64,000 nt of DNA from positions 897,806 to 961,805 of the forward strand of contig NZ_VFPD01000001.1 in the NCBI RefSeq assembly GCF_006716485.1, given 5' to 3'. The DNA is from Chryseobacterium aquifrigidense. Its GTDB lineage: Bacteria; Bacteroidota; Bacteroidia; Flavobacteriales; Weeksellaceae. A program made the position numbers and the translations under genes. Shown here piece after piece: positions 40,871 through 50,325 of this stretch; the first letter of the stretch is position 1; every line of letters starts with the position of its first letter. The notes beneath the pieces were generated by a model. That model was not told the origin of the DNA and did not search any database. It worked only from the letters and a program-made list of their open reading frames with translations.

Positions 40871-43234
40871 ATGAAAAAGATCCTGATATTTTTAGCTATT
40901 GCTTTCTCTCTTATTATCAAATCTCAGCAAAAGAACGATTCCCTGAATATTGCCCTTCAGAATGTGACCAAAGACACAAAGTTTGGTCTTGCTCTCAGTG
41001 GTGGTGGTGCAAAAGGGTTCGCACATATCGGGATTTTGAAAATGATTGACTCATTGGGAATCAAAGTTGATTATATTACAGGAACCAGTATGGGAGGAAT
41101 TCTGGGTGGATTATATGCAATGGGATATAATGCTGACCAGCTGAAGCATACGATCTATAAAATGGACTGGAACAGGATTTTAAGCAATAAAATTCCCTAT
41201 AATAAAGTCAATATCAGTGAGAAAGACGAATATGATAAATATATCCTCGAATTTCCTGTAGTCAAAGGCTTTCCGACTCTCCCAAGCTCGTATATTGAAG
41301 GGCAGTACATGGGAGAAGTGCTTAATACGTTAACGTTCAACGCAAAACACATCAATGATTTCAGTAAACTAAGGATCCCTGTGCAGCTTACTTCTTCCGA
41401 TATTGAAAACGGAGGGCTTGTGATGCAGAAAGAAGGATCATTACCGTTGGCTATTCGTTCTACATTGGCAATTCCTGCCGCTTTTGCTCCTGTTTATATT
41501 GATGGGAAGCTTCTGGTGGATGGAGGTCTGGATCGTAATTATCCCGCTAATGAAGTTCGTGAGATGGGTGCTGATTTTGTGATAGGAGGCTACACTGGTT
41601 TCAGGCTTTTTACAAAAAAGGAGATTGAAAATCCGATGAAGATGATTTATCAGACTCATGCCATCCGCTCCGTGGAAGACTTTAAACATCAAAAAGCACT
41701 CTCTGATATTCTCGTAGACTTTGTAGATCCATTGGGAGAAATTACCACGAAGGATTTTGCCAGATTCAGAAAGATTATCAAAATAGGAGAGGCTGAAGCG
41801 AGAAAACATCTTCCTGAGTTTGTTGCTCTGGCAGAAGCTCAGCGAAAAGCCGGAATCCAATATGAGCATACGATGATTGAAGAGGTGAAGCTGCCTACCA
41901 CAAAATTTACTTTTAACGAAGAAGACGGAACGCCTATTACTGATGCGGCAGAAATTGAAGTACTGAAAAAGCAAATGGGGCTTACAGAAGGGAAGTATTA
42001 TGATGCAAAAGCTGTGAATGAAGCCATAGACCGTGTATTTGGAATGCGCCAGTATGTAAAGGTGTATTATACCTACACCAATGTAGATGATGGGCTTGTG
42101 ATGAATGTATTTGTGAAAAGAGCGAAAAAAGGAGCATTTAAACTGGCACTGCACTATGATACGGAACAGTCTGTGGGGATTATTGTCAATTATACATATA
42201 GAAACATTCTCCTGAACAGATCAAGATTCCTTGCTACGGTGGATATTTCCGAACGTTTCAAAGCTAAACTTGCTTATCAGCAGTTTCTGGATAGTGGAGA
42301 GCGTCTATGGCTGGATCTGGAAGCTAAGATGATTCATCTTAAAAGTAACGACCTTAATTTCAGGTTGTATGATATAAATGAAGATGGGGGTGACCGTTTT
42401 CCTAACCATATGTATCGTAACATAACCGGAAAGATTGCATTGAATTATAATATCAATCCTAATTCTTATCTATCTCTGGGAACAGAATTCAGTACGGAAA
42501 GAATGTACAGCTTACTGGATAAGGTAGATCAATCGAAAGTAGATAATTACAGCAAGAAGCTGTATAACCACAGTAATTTCAATACTTTCCTGAAATTTGA
42601 ACAGAATAATCTTAATAAAAGATATTTTACAACAAAAGGGAATCATCTTCAGGTGAGTACAAGATTTTACTACGGAGATCAGTATGAACTTTATGATCTG
42701 AACACCGTGCAGCCTCTCCTGTATCTGATCCTTAATCCGAAAGAATCTTATTATTCCGAACCTAAAAACCTTGTTTCATTTACATTAAATGAGAATTTTT
42801 TCTATCCGATCACCAGAAGGCTTACAGTAAAGGCTAATGTATTTCTGGGAGCAAGTTTCGGATCAAAGAAAGATGATCGCGTTCCGTATCTGTTTTTGAA
42901 TCAAAAGTATAACCTGGGAGGCAGCGAATACAATTATGATCTGTTAAGCCCTGAATTTAATGGTCTTCGTCAGAAAGAGCTTCCGATGACTTCGGTGGCC
43001 AAGGCGGCCATTTCATTTCAGTACAGAATTATGAAAAAACTCTATCTTACCCCTTCGTTCAGCTATGGAAAGGTAAGCGAAGAACTTTCTCCTTTTAACG
43101 ATAGTTTTGATATGTTTGGGTACGGATTGAACCTTGGTTACGAATCTCTTATCGGTCCTATTGGTTTGAATATTTCCAGAAACAGTCAGCTAGATTTTTC
43201 AAGGATTTATTTCAGTATAGGATTCAAGTTTTAA
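40871..43234 (+). CDS. Patatin-like phospholipase fused to an outer-membrane barrel (PlpD/type Vd-like)
   Basis: This 787-residue protein with a signal peptide (about 1-19) starts with a patatin domain: oxyanion loop ALSGGGAKGFAHIGIL (41-56), nucleophile elbow ITGTSMGGILGG with Ser73, and catalytic Asp in VDGGLDRNYPANEV. A linker with a POTRA-like region (about 330-415, containing VNEAIDRVFGMRQYVKVYY) leads to a C-terminal half (420-787) of alternating beta strands ending in FSIGFKF, an outer-membrane barrel of the Omp85/D15 type. This order matches type Vd autotransporters such as PlpD, in which the lipase domain is carried across the outer membrane. It is monocistronic with a convergent terminator after it. 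Confidence 0.9.
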   Translation: MKKILIFLAIAFSLIIKSQQKNDSLNIALQNVTKDTKFGLALSGGGAKGFAHIGILKMIDSLGIKVDYITGTSMGGILGGLYAMGYNADQLKHTIYKMDWNRILSNKIPYNKVNISEKDEYDKYILEFPVVKGFPTLPSSYIEGQYMGEVLNTLTFNAKHINDFSKLRIPVQLTSSDIENGGLVMQKEGSLPLAIRSTLAIPAAFAPVYIDGKLLVDGGLDRNYPANEVREMGADFVIGGYTGFRLFTKKEIENPMKMIYQTHAIRSVEDFKHQKALSDILVDFVDPLGEITTKDFARFRKIIKIGEAEARKHLPEFVALAEAQRKAGIQYEHTMIEEVKLPTTKFTFNEEDGTPITDAAEIEVLKKQMGLTEGKYYDAKAVNEAIDRVFGMRQYVKVYYTYTNVDDGLVMNVFVKRAKKGAFKLALHYDTEQSVGIIVNYTYRNILLNRSRFLATVDISERFKAKLAYQQFLDSGERLWLDLEAKMIHLKSNDLNFRLYDINEDGGDRFPNHMYRNITGKIALNYNINPNSYLSLGTEFSTERMYSLLDKVDQSKVDNYSKKLYNHSNFNTFLKFEQNNLNKRYFTTKGNHLQVSTRFYYGDQYELYDLNTVQPLLYLILNPKESYYSEPKNLVSFTLNENFFYPITRRLTVKANVFLGASFGSKKDDRVPYLFLNQKYNLGGSEYNYDLLSPEFNGLRQKELPMTSVAKAAISFQYRIMKKLYLTPSFSYGKVSEELSPFNDSFDMFGYGLNLGYESLIGPIGLNISRNSQLDFSRIYFSIGFKF

Positions 43235-43255
43235 AGATCAGTTAAAAAGATAAAA

Positions 43256-43296
43256 AAATCCTTTTATCTAAATAGGTACTTTAGGTAAAAGGATTT
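43256..43296. terminator. Long bidirectional terminator between convergent genes
   Basis: The arms aaatccttttatctaaa and tttaggtaaaaggattt form a 17-bp stem with a single G-T wobble and a 7-base loop. It lies between the patatin gene and the cytochrome c peroxidase gene. Confidence 0.92.
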
Positions 43297-43333
43297 ACTG
43301 TTTTTAGGATCAGTTATTTATTCTGTTTTAAAT

Positions 43334-44476
43334 CTATTTTCTTGGGATTTCCGGTCTCGGCATTTTATAATAGCTTCCGGACATACTTTTTAAAAATGCA
43401 ACAATGGCATCCATTTCCTGTTCATTCAGATGTAAAGGCTTTATCAGATGATCAGTGACCGGAAAATTAGGGTCAACTTTCTTTTCTTCCGGAGTGGGAT
43501 TAATCATCTGCATACCGCTGTTGTATAAACTGACAATGCCATGCATATCATCCATCAATCCGTTATGCATCCATGGAGCAGTATAATCAAGATCTCTCAG
43601 CGAGGGAGTTTTAAATTTACCTGTGTCATCTGAGTTTTTGGTGATATGATAAAGTCCCAGATCTTCATACTCCCGTTTGTAATAGGTGAGTCCTATGTTG
43701 TGGAAAGATTCATCGGTAAGATTTTTTCCATAGTGGCAGTTCATGCATCTTGCTTTGGTACGGAAGAGATGCATCCCGTAGATTTCCTTATCACTCATGG
43801 CTTTATAATCGCCTTTAATGAACTTATCCAGTTTGCTGGGCTGACTTCTGATTGTTCTTTGAAAAGTAGCCAGCGCCTTAGCTATTTTATCAAATGTTAT
43901 TTTATCAGTGTGATAGACTTCTTTAAAAATCTGTCTGTATTCTTTCACTTTTGATAGTTTTCCGGCCAGTTTTTCAGGTTTCATGTTCATTTCGTTATGA
44001 GCGGAAATAGGTCCTACAAGTTGTTCTTCCAATGTTTTGGCTCTTCCGTCCCAGAAATAGGAATGGCGGTCTGCAATATTGAAAAGCGACTGTGTATTCC
44101 TTTTTCCCTGCAAATGATCAGTTCCCAGTGCCACTTCCTGGCCGTCTCCCCAGCCCAGTTCAGGGTTGTGACAGCTGCTGCAGGACACCTGGCTGGATGA
44201 TGATAATTTGGGATCAAAAAAAAGTTTTTTTCCAAGCATAACTTCGGGTAACTCCTGCGTGTCATAATAATTGGAATCCCATTCTATGGCTTCAAATTCT
44301 TTCCAGTTGACCCCAGTATCCACTGTAGGTTTTGGCCAGTATTTTACAGGTTTTTTATATTGTTCCACAGCCTCTCCATAATCTACCTGGTACTTTTGCA
44401 GGGTGTGCTGCATAAAAAACAGGGAAATTCCTGCCAGAACAACGACTAATTTAATATCTGAAAATTTTATCATCAT
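43334..44476 (-). CDS. Di-heme cytochrome c peroxidase family protein
   Basis: This 380-residue protein has an N-terminal membrane anchor or signal (about residues 8-24). Two heme c motifs are present: VSCSSCHNPELG (Cys99, Cys102, His103) and ARCMNCHYGKNL near residue 246. The two-domain pattern, with FRTKARCMNCH and the AYHNEMNMKPEKL type loop, is the MauG/CCP family, which reduces H2O2 or modifies proteins. It is the last gene of an operon with a DUF6850-like barrel, DUF4876 lipoprotein and TonB receptor. The link to metal or redox chemistry of an imported ligand is inferred. Confidence 0.9.
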   Translation of the reverse strand: MMIKFSDIKLVVVLAGISLFFMQHTLQKYQVDYGEAVEQYKKPVKYWPKPTVDTGVNWKEFEAIEWDSNYYDTQELPEVMLGKKLFFDPKLSSSSQVSCSSCHNPELGWGDGQEVALGTDHLQGKRNTQSLFNIADRHSYFWDGRAKTLEEQLVGPISAHNEMNMKPEKLAGKLSKVKEYRQIFKEVYHTDKITFDKIAKALATFQRTIRSQPSKLDKFIKGDYKAMSDKEIYGMHLFRTKARCMNCHYGKNLTDESFHNIGLTYYKREYEDLGLYHITKNSDDTGKFKTPSLRDLDYTAPWMHNGLMDDMHGIVSLYNSGMQMINPTPEEKKVDPNFPVTDHLIKPLHLNEQEMDAIVAFLKSMSGSYYKMPRPEIPRK

Positions 44477-44479
44477 GTG

Positions 44480-45994
44480 TTAAAATATACTTCCTATACT
44501 CATGGCAAACAAAGTATTGCTGCCATTGTTAAAATTACTATAAATCATCTTACCTCCCACGAAAGCATTTTTCACTACAGGAAAGCTAAAATGAAAATGA
44601 ATATCAAGTTTTGCCTGCCAGAAATCCGAAGACTGGAAGGCATAATTTTCCTGAAGCATAGCATTGATAGATGGCTTTCCGGAATTGTTGAAAAGAGCAT
44701 CTTTCTGATAGACATTGGCAGCTGAAAGTCCTGCTGTAACAGATAATGTCTGTAGATTTTCGAAAGTTTTCAGCCACTGATAATCCGCGCCATACGTCAG
44801 TTTACTTAATTCTATTCTTGATAATGGACTGCTGTATTTTTCTTTTTCCTGGACCCATCCAAAGAAGGGGAGCAGAGACGATTTTGCCTTTTCATTTCCC
44901 ACCTGTATAAGCCCTTTGAAAATAATAGTATTGATCTTATGGTTATATTTTTCCACACTTCCGATCTGTATATAATTTCTTGAGTTTTCATTCAGGAAGA
45001 GGTTTTCTGTTCCTTTTCTCTCTGTGCTGTTTCCTTCGGCAGAAATTCCCCAGACTGTTTTTCCTGAATCAAAGAATTTTCCGGCTGAAAAGGTAAACTG
45101 CTGTTCATTAATTTTTGAGGCATTGAGATCTGTATATTCTGTCAATAGCTTATCAAGATTAAACTTTTTAAGACCTATATTCAGATACCAGTTTCTGTTG
45201 TCTGCTTCAAAGATCTGTAAACCTCCGCCGTAAGACCAGCCTTCATAATAGGCCTGACGAAGTTTTCCGGAAAGCAGCTCATTGTAATTTCCCAGTCCGC
45301 TCATGTTATAAATCATCGGATATCCTTGATTACTGACGAAGCTCAAATAATGTTTCTGAGTATATTTTTCAGCATTTGCATACACTCCGATTCTGAACTT
45401 CTCCAGGATCAGTTTATCGGCTCCCATTGCCAAAGAAAAGTAAGCGGCTGTATTCTTGGGTCGGGGATCTATATCTCTGTAACTCAATGTTGCCTGATAA
45501 CTTCCTGCTATTCCTAAAGTGTAAGTATTTACCTTCCTGGAATAGCCTCCTGAAAAGCTATAGTTTTCAAACTTCATATCACCACCCACACTGTCGGCGG
45601 CCACATAAGGGTAAATGAGGTCATAATCTGAATTTTCGTTCCATACCACCTGCTTATTTTTTCCTTGTGTGTAAGAAGCATTACCCCAGACGGATGTTTT
45701 ATCATTGAGTTTCTGTAAGCTGTAGACCTCCGCACCCCATAGGTTTTTTCCCCTTCCTTTTTGCTGCAGCTGGTTGGGAGTGTTACTTTTTTCTGTCAAT
45801 ATAGTAAACCTATTAATGCTGTATTTCCTTGCCCCTGAATAGCTGGCCGGGTTAACGGTAATGCTGTTTTTAATAAGTCTTTCAAAGCTGTATTCCTCAC
45901 GTAATTTTTCTATGATAGTGTCATTAATCTGAGCATGCATTCTTATTCCCGAAAAGGAAGTGAGCAGAATAGATATGGAAAGAAAATACTTCAT
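44480..45994 (-). CDS. DUF6850-like outer-membrane beta-barrel protein
   Basis: This 504-residue protein has a Sec signal (about 1-22) and then many alternating aromatic/hydrophobic strands (YSLQKLNDKTSVWGNASYTQ, TYTLGIAGSYQATLSYRDID, NRNWYLNIGLKKFNLD, LYTYG-like patterns) with a terminal strand ending SMGSIF, as expected for an outer-membrane barrel. It fits the DUF6850 group often seen beside DUF4876 and TonB receptor genes in Bacteroidota, named from memory. The start lies 1 bp after the DUF4876 stop and the stop is 3 bp before the peroxidase start, so it is tightly cotranscribed. Function is unknown. Confidence 0.75.
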   Translation of the reverse strand: MKYFLSISILLTSFSGIRMHAQINDTIIEKLREEYSFERLIKNSITVNPASYSGARKYSINRFTILTEKSNTPNQLQQKGRGKNLWGAEVYSLQKLNDKTSVWGNASYTQGKNKQVVWNENSDYDLIYPYVAADSVGGDMKFENYSFSGGYSRKVNTYTLGIAGSYQATLSYRDIDPRPKNTAAYFSLAMGADKLILEKFRIGVYANAEKYTQKHYLSFVSNQGYPMIYNMSGLGNYNELLSGKLRQAYYEGWSYGGGLQIFEADNRNWYLNIGLKKFNLDKLLTEYTDLNASKINEQQFTFSAGKFFDSGKTVWGISAEGNSTERKGTENLFLNENSRNYIQIGSVEKYNHKINTIIFKGLIQVGNEKAKSSLLPFFGWVQEKEKYSSPLSRIELSKLTYGADYQWLKTFENLQTLSVTAGLSAANVYQKDALFNNSGKPSINAMLQENYAFQSSDFWQAKLDIHFHFSFPVVKNAFVGGKMIYSNFNNGSNTLFAMSIGSIF

Positions 45995-45995
45995 T

Positions 45996-47216
45996 TTAAT
46001 TGAATAAAGATGGCTTTACACCATGTTCAAAGTCTGTTGTGGAGTTATTGGTGTCTTTAAGGATATTTTTACCCTCCATTGTTTTTCCTGTTACTTTTCT
46101 GCGGACAGCTTTTCCGAAACGGTTTTTATCTCCGTCAAAAGTAGTTACGGAAGTCCATCCCGTATCCAAAGAAGGTGAGGTTACCAGCCATTGGAATGAA
46201 TCCTGTACACTTAAATTGACTGCATCTGTGATCCATTCATTCGGAATTTTAACAGCAGTTCCGTCCATTGGATATACATCACCGTTAATGGTAAGGTTAT
46301 AAGTGTAAGTATAGGAGTTTTGGGCAATCAATGCTTCGGTAGTCATCCCCTGTGGCATCCGTGCCAGGGCATAAGCATAATATCCTTGTGTATGGATCAC
46401 CATTTTTTCAAAGACATTCACCATTTTCGGAACGGCTGGGTTATCAATATCATCTGAGTCTTCTGTGAAAATCTGGAAGCTGGCGTTAGATAGATTAATG
46501 GATGAAGGGTTAAAATCTTTATGATTAATAGCATCTTCGGCAATAATAATAGATTCTCCGGCTTTTACGGGATACATCGTTCCGTTTCCGGGAATTCTGA
46601 TGATAGCACCTGCAGATAGAACAGTTCCCATGATATTGGGGCTGTAATCCTGTTTTTCATTCGTCATGAAGCTGGATTGTATTAATAGCATACCATCTGC
46701 ATACAAGGTCTTGTCCGTATTATTGGTAATTTTAAAATACTGATCACCGAAATACATGGCTCCCTCTGGTGTTTTGGTTCCGGTAAAGAAGACTTCTTCT
46801 AAGATCAGATCACTACTGTTACCTGATTTCAAAGAGAGATCCAGCGTTTTGCTGGTTTCATTGCCATTGATAACGATTCCGTTTTGTACACCGGCAACTT
46901 TAGCTTCTACCGATCCGGAGTTGTCACCGTACATAATGCTTCCTTCTGCAGTGATATTATATGTTCCTGAAGGAAGAACAACCTGCAGAACATTGGTGTT
47001 TTTTAGCTCTTGGGTAATGGTAAATCCTGAATTTAACTCTTTGAAAATGATAGAAATATTTTTATATTCTTTAACCTGAATAGGGTCAGAAACTACTTTA
47101 AGCTCCAGTTTTAATGAGGTTTTTGCTTCAGGAGCTTCATTGGAATCTGAAGAACAGGCTGTAATGGCAAAAGCTGCCCACAATACGAACAGTGTTCTTA
47201 ATACATGTTTTAACAT
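45996..47216 (-). CDS. DUF4876 lipoprotein, partner of the TonB receptor
   Basis: This 406-residue protein has a signal and lipobox (FAITACSSD, Cys21). The N-terminal part (30-140) is a beta-sandwich that resembles a peptidase-regulatory/DUF4876 domain (SGTYNITAEGSIMYGDNSGS). The remainder (150-400: LILEEVFFTGTKTPEGAMYF, QYFKITNNTDKTLYADGMLL) has lamin-tail-like strands. DUF4876 proteins are surface-exposed lipoproteins found next to TonB receptors in Bacteroidota. Its position, just downstream of the receptor gene, suggests a ligand-capturing partner as SusD is for SusC, though the fold is different. Confidence 0.83.
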   Translation of the reverse strand: MLKHVLRTLFVLWAAFAITACSSDSNEAPEAKTSLKLELKVVSDPIQVKEYKNISIIFKELNSGFTITQELKNTNVLQVVLPSGTYNITAEGSIMYGDNSGSVEAKVAGVQNGIVINGNETSKTLDLSLKSGNSSDLILEEVFFTGTKTPEGAMYFGDQYFKITNNTDKTLYADGMLLIQSSFMTNEKQDYSPNIMGTVLSAGAIIRIPGNGTMYPVKAGESIIIAEDAINHKDFNPSSINLSNASFQIFTEDSDDIDNPAVPKMVNVFEKMVIHTQGYYAYALARMPQGMTTEALIAQNSYTYTYNLTINGDVYPMDGTAVKIPNEWITDAVNLSVQDSFQWLVTSPSLDTGWTSVTTFDGDKNRFGKAVRRKVTGKTMEGKNILKDTNNSTTDFEHGVKPSLFN

Positions 47217-47237
47217 AATTTATTGAATTGAAATTGT

Positions 47238-50033
47238 TTATAAATTGAAATTGATTTCCATTCCGAAGTAAGGATCATAAGCTCCTTTTCTGTTGATGGT
47301 AAATCCGTTGATAGTGTAAGGAGTATAATAGCTGAATAGTCTGTTTGCGAACATGGAGACTACAATCGCTTTATTTCTGAAACTTTTGGTTACTTTCAGG
47401 TTGAGATTCATTTCCATAGGTCTTCTTGTGGTATTGTATACATCCTCATTCTGAGCGATGATCAGACTTTCCAGAATAGTTCCCTTTACGGAATCCGGAT
47501 GATAGGGAAATATAGTACCGTTCTGATCCACATAATGGCTTGGAATTCCGCTCATAGGAAGAATTTGCCTCGTAGAATACCAGGAAAACTGAAATGATGA
47601 AGAAAAAACAAGATCCAGACGGGGAATATAAGTGTCCAGCATCAGATTGGTATTCAAAACCTCATTCACGGAATTGGGCTCCATTCCTTCATATAATCCA
47701 AGATAAGGATAAGGTCTTCCGTTGATCAGTAAATCTCTTCCTCTGTATACGGGCAGACTGTTTCCGTATTTTGTCCGGAACCAGGCTCCGTTTAAGGTAA
47801 ACCTTGTGTTGATCACCGGGATTCTATTGGAAGAATATTGAAATTCAATCCCTTCTTTGTCTACTTTGCTGCCATTTCGCTGTGTGGTATAGAGAAAGTT
47901 TTCATTCACTGTCTGGTAGGGAAGTGTGTTCACATCCGGCGGGGAAGTGATGGCATTAGGATTCAGTCCCGAAGTATCGTATTTTTTGTACTGATACAAG
48001 GCGTATTCATTCATAGATCGAAAAGCATTGCGCATATTTTCCTTAAATACAGTGACTGAAAGCTGATGTGCTCCCAGACTGAAATCTATCCTTGCTTCAA
48101 ATTTCTCATTCACGGCAGGTTCTATATCCGGGTTCTGTGGATTGTAAATCAGTGTTTTATAATTGATTCTTCTGTAGTTTGGATTATTATGAAAGTAATT
48201 CAGTTGCTGGATGTCCTTATAAATAAGTTCAGGATACAGAATATTGAGATCGGGGAACAGACTCTGTTTACCATATCCTAAAGTTAAAGCTATCGTTGTT
48301 TTTTTATGCATCCAATCAAATGAAGGAAGTTCCCATTGAAAACTGGCTCTTGGATCTGCATACCATTTTCCATTCATTTTGAAAGAAGAAGGTAAATTCA
48401 TCATGGTGTTTCCTCTCAGTCCTAATGCCAGTGTAAGTTTATGCTTACCTGCATGTAAAGAGTTGATAGACTCCATAAACAACGCAGAAGTCATATAAGA
48501 AGGAATATCCCGATAGGCACGAGGTCTGAATGTGGCTTTGGGATCAATAGGTCTGTAAATGTCAAATAATTGTCCTTTCCCCCAGTTTTTACTCATCTGC
48601 CAGTCGAATCCGGCATTGAATTCATGCGTTATAGATTGATAGTTAAGCTGGAAATTATTAATCATTTTGACAAATACATCAAGTGGTTTTCCGTCTACCG
48701 TATAATTTGAAATGTAGCGTGGTTCAGGGTAGTAGCCATCATATTCACCTTCGGTTCTGGATAGAGGAAAGGCCGTTGCATTCTCAAGCTGGATAAACTT
48801 GGTTTGTTTTATTTTGTCAAATCTCTGGTTAACCGTTGCCTGAATTTCAGTGGAGCGGTAGAATGACGGTTTGTTTTTAGTATAATTGAATACATTGGAG
48901 AGACTCAGGAAATGAGTATTCACTTCATAAGAATTCAGTTCGGACAAATCGATGTCAGGATCAGATTTTGAACCGTCCAGAGAACCTGTGTAACTAAGAT
49001 TGCTTTGCCATTTTGCCGTTCCATGATCATATTTTTTTTCTTTCATGATACCAAGGTGGGTGGTAATTCTTTTATAGCTTTCCAGGCGGTCTCTTGGGTC
49101 TGTTTTTGCGTTCAGATAATCCAGACCGGCATTGATTTTCAGATCTTTTTCTTTATTTTCAAAACCTTTGCTTACGGCAAAAAGCTTACTGTAACCATCT
49201 GCTTTGAATCTGGCTTTCCATTTTGTATATCCGGATTTATTGGTGATTTTTACAATTCCTGACGTAAGATTTCCATAGATTACAGAAGGAATTCCACGAA
49301 TAACTTCCACGCTTTCAATCTGATCTGTAGAGATCGTTCGCATATCTACACCGCTGGTTATATTAAGCCTTCTTTTAAGTCCGTTATTCGTTTTGTCTAA
49401 AAAATCATAAGAATACTGAAGGTTGGCATTAGAGTTGAGCGTAGCACCATCCACCAAAAATGTAGTTCCCATCGAAGAAGTATCGTAATCAGTATTAGGC
49501 CTTCCGGTTTCACGGAGACTGATCTTGTTGGTCTGATTAAGAACCGGATCATTGGATCTTCCACCGGGAAGAAGTTCCAGAAGATCGGAAAAACTTGAAG
49601 GTTGCAAATGTTGCATAGCCCGCTGATTAATGATAGAGGAAGAGGTAAGCCCTTTTCCTTCTTTCGCCGTAATGACCACTTCTTCAATGGTGTTGAGTTT
49701 CTCCTGAAAGTGTAGCGTAAAAACTTCTGTCTTTGTGACAAATATCTTCCCGGTATATACTGAAATCCCGTTTTTCCAGGCTTCTATTTTATATTTTCCA
49801 GGCACAAGAGAGAGTTGTGCGGTTCCTTTATCATCGGTAAATACTGAATAGGAAGTTTCTTCACTGGAAATCTTAATTTCAGAACCTTTTACTAAGTCCG
49901 GATCTTTGCTTTTTATTTCAAAAGTGATGATGAATTCTAGGTTTTGTGCCTTGACGGCTGTCATCGTAATGATAAAAATAAGAAAACTGAAAAATCGAAG
50001 CCTCAAAGGAAAGCGGGAGTCATGATGTACCAT
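47238..50033 (-). CDS. TonB-dependent outer-membrane receptor
   Basis: This 931-residue protein has a signal peptide (about 10-31, ending VKA|Q), a carboxypeptidase-regulatory-like domain (30-115), a plug (VVITAKEGKGLTSSSIINQR, QSFxDLLELLPGGRS, STDQIESVEVIRGIPSVIYG) and a 22-strand type barrel ending GMEINFNL. It imports a scarce ligand, energised by TonB. It is not a SusC by length or SusD pairing. It heads the four-gene operon with DUF4876, a DUF6850-like barrel and a cytochrome c peroxidase, and a palindrome lies 51 bp upstream. The substrate is unknown; metal or metal chelate is the best guess. Confidence 0.92.
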   Translation of the reverse strand: MVHHDSRFPLRLRFFSFLIFIITMTAVKAQNLEFIITFEIKSKDPDLVKGSEIKISSEETSYSVFTDDKGTAQLSLVPGKYKIEAWKNGISVYTGKIFVTKTEVFTLHFQEKLNTIEEVVITAKEGKGLTSSSIINQRAMQHLQPSSFSDLLELLPGGRSNDPVLNQTNKISLRETGRPNTDYDTSSMGTTFLVDGATLNSNANLQYSYDFLDKTNNGLKRRLNITSGVDMRTISTDQIESVEVIRGIPSVIYGNLTSGIVKITNKSGYTKWKARFKADGYSKLFAVSKGFENKEKDLKINAGLDYLNAKTDPRDRLESYKRITTHLGIMKEKKYDHGTAKWQSNLSYTGSLDGSKSDPDIDLSELNSYEVNTHFLSLSNVFNYTKNKPSFYRSTEIQATVNQRFDKIKQTKFIQLENATAFPLSRTEGEYDGYYPEPRYISNYTVDGKPLDVFVKMINNFQLNYQSITHEFNAGFDWQMSKNWGKGQLFDIYRPIDPKATFRPRAYRDIPSYMTSALFMESINSLHAGKHKLTLALGLRGNTMMNLPSSFKMNGKWYADPRASFQWELPSFDWMHKKTTIALTLGYGKQSLFPDLNILYPELIYKDIQQLNYFHNNPNYRRINYKTLIYNPQNPDIEPAVNEKFEARIDFSLGAHQLSVTVFKENMRNAFRSMNEYALYQYKKYDTSGLNPNAITSPPDVNTLPYQTVNENFLYTTQRNGSKVDKEGIEFQYSSNRIPVINTRFTLNGAWFRTKYGNSLPVYRGRDLLINGRPYPYLGLYEGMEPNSVNEVLNTNLMLDTYIPRLDLVFSSSFQFSWYSTRQILPMSGIPSHYVDQNGTIFPYHPDSVKGTILESLIIAQNEDVYNTTRRPMEMNLNLKVTKSFRNKAIVVSMFANRLFSYYTPYTINGFTINRKGAYDPYFGMEINFNL

Positions 50034-50050
50034 CTGGCATTATTCTTTCG

Positions 50051-50058
50051 GCAAAAGT
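50051..50058 (-). promoter_or_regulatory. Minus-7 box of the TonB receptor operon
   Basis: On the minus strand TACTTTTG matches TAnnTTTG exactly, 17 bp before the start codon at 50033. The expected minus-33 position lies just beside the palindrome at 50084-50108. Confidence 0.5.
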
Positions 50059-50083
50059 AGCATGCTCAGTAGAAGTTTACTAA

Positions 50084-50108
50084 TTTTATTTAGAATAATT
50101 CAAAATAA
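50084..50108. promoter_or_regulatory. 25-bp palindromic operator candidate of the TonB receptor operon
   Basis: TTTATTT-a-GAAT-a-ATTC-a-AAATAAA has 11 of 12 pairs complementary around a central A at 50096. It lies about 26-50 bp upstream of the minus-7 box. This symmetry and position suit a dimeric regulator. A Fur-family metal regulator is possible given the gene content, but not shown. Confidence 0.6.
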
Positions 50109-50260
50109 ATGACAAGAATCATTTTTGCTATTTTAATATAATTTTTGCTAAAAGTTGAAAATGGATATTGTAAAATGATAAATAATAATGGATTATGTAA
50201 TTTTAAGGTTTTTAAAATAAAATTTATCTCCAATTATTTTTTGTGGAGTTATTCATCGAT

Positions 50261-50287
50261 AAAAAAAGCACTTCATTGCTGAAGTGC
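50261..50287 (-). terminator. Terminator of the T9SS hydrolase gene
   Basis: A perfect 8-bp stem gcacttca/tgaagtgc with loop TTGC stands next to seven A on the plus strand, a U-run for the minus-strand transcript, 39 bp past the stop codon. The rest of 50109-50325 is AT-rich without other features. Confidence 0.85.
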
Positions 50288-50325
50288 CAAAAATTAACTT
50301 GAAATGAGATATGAAGAGTGATTGT

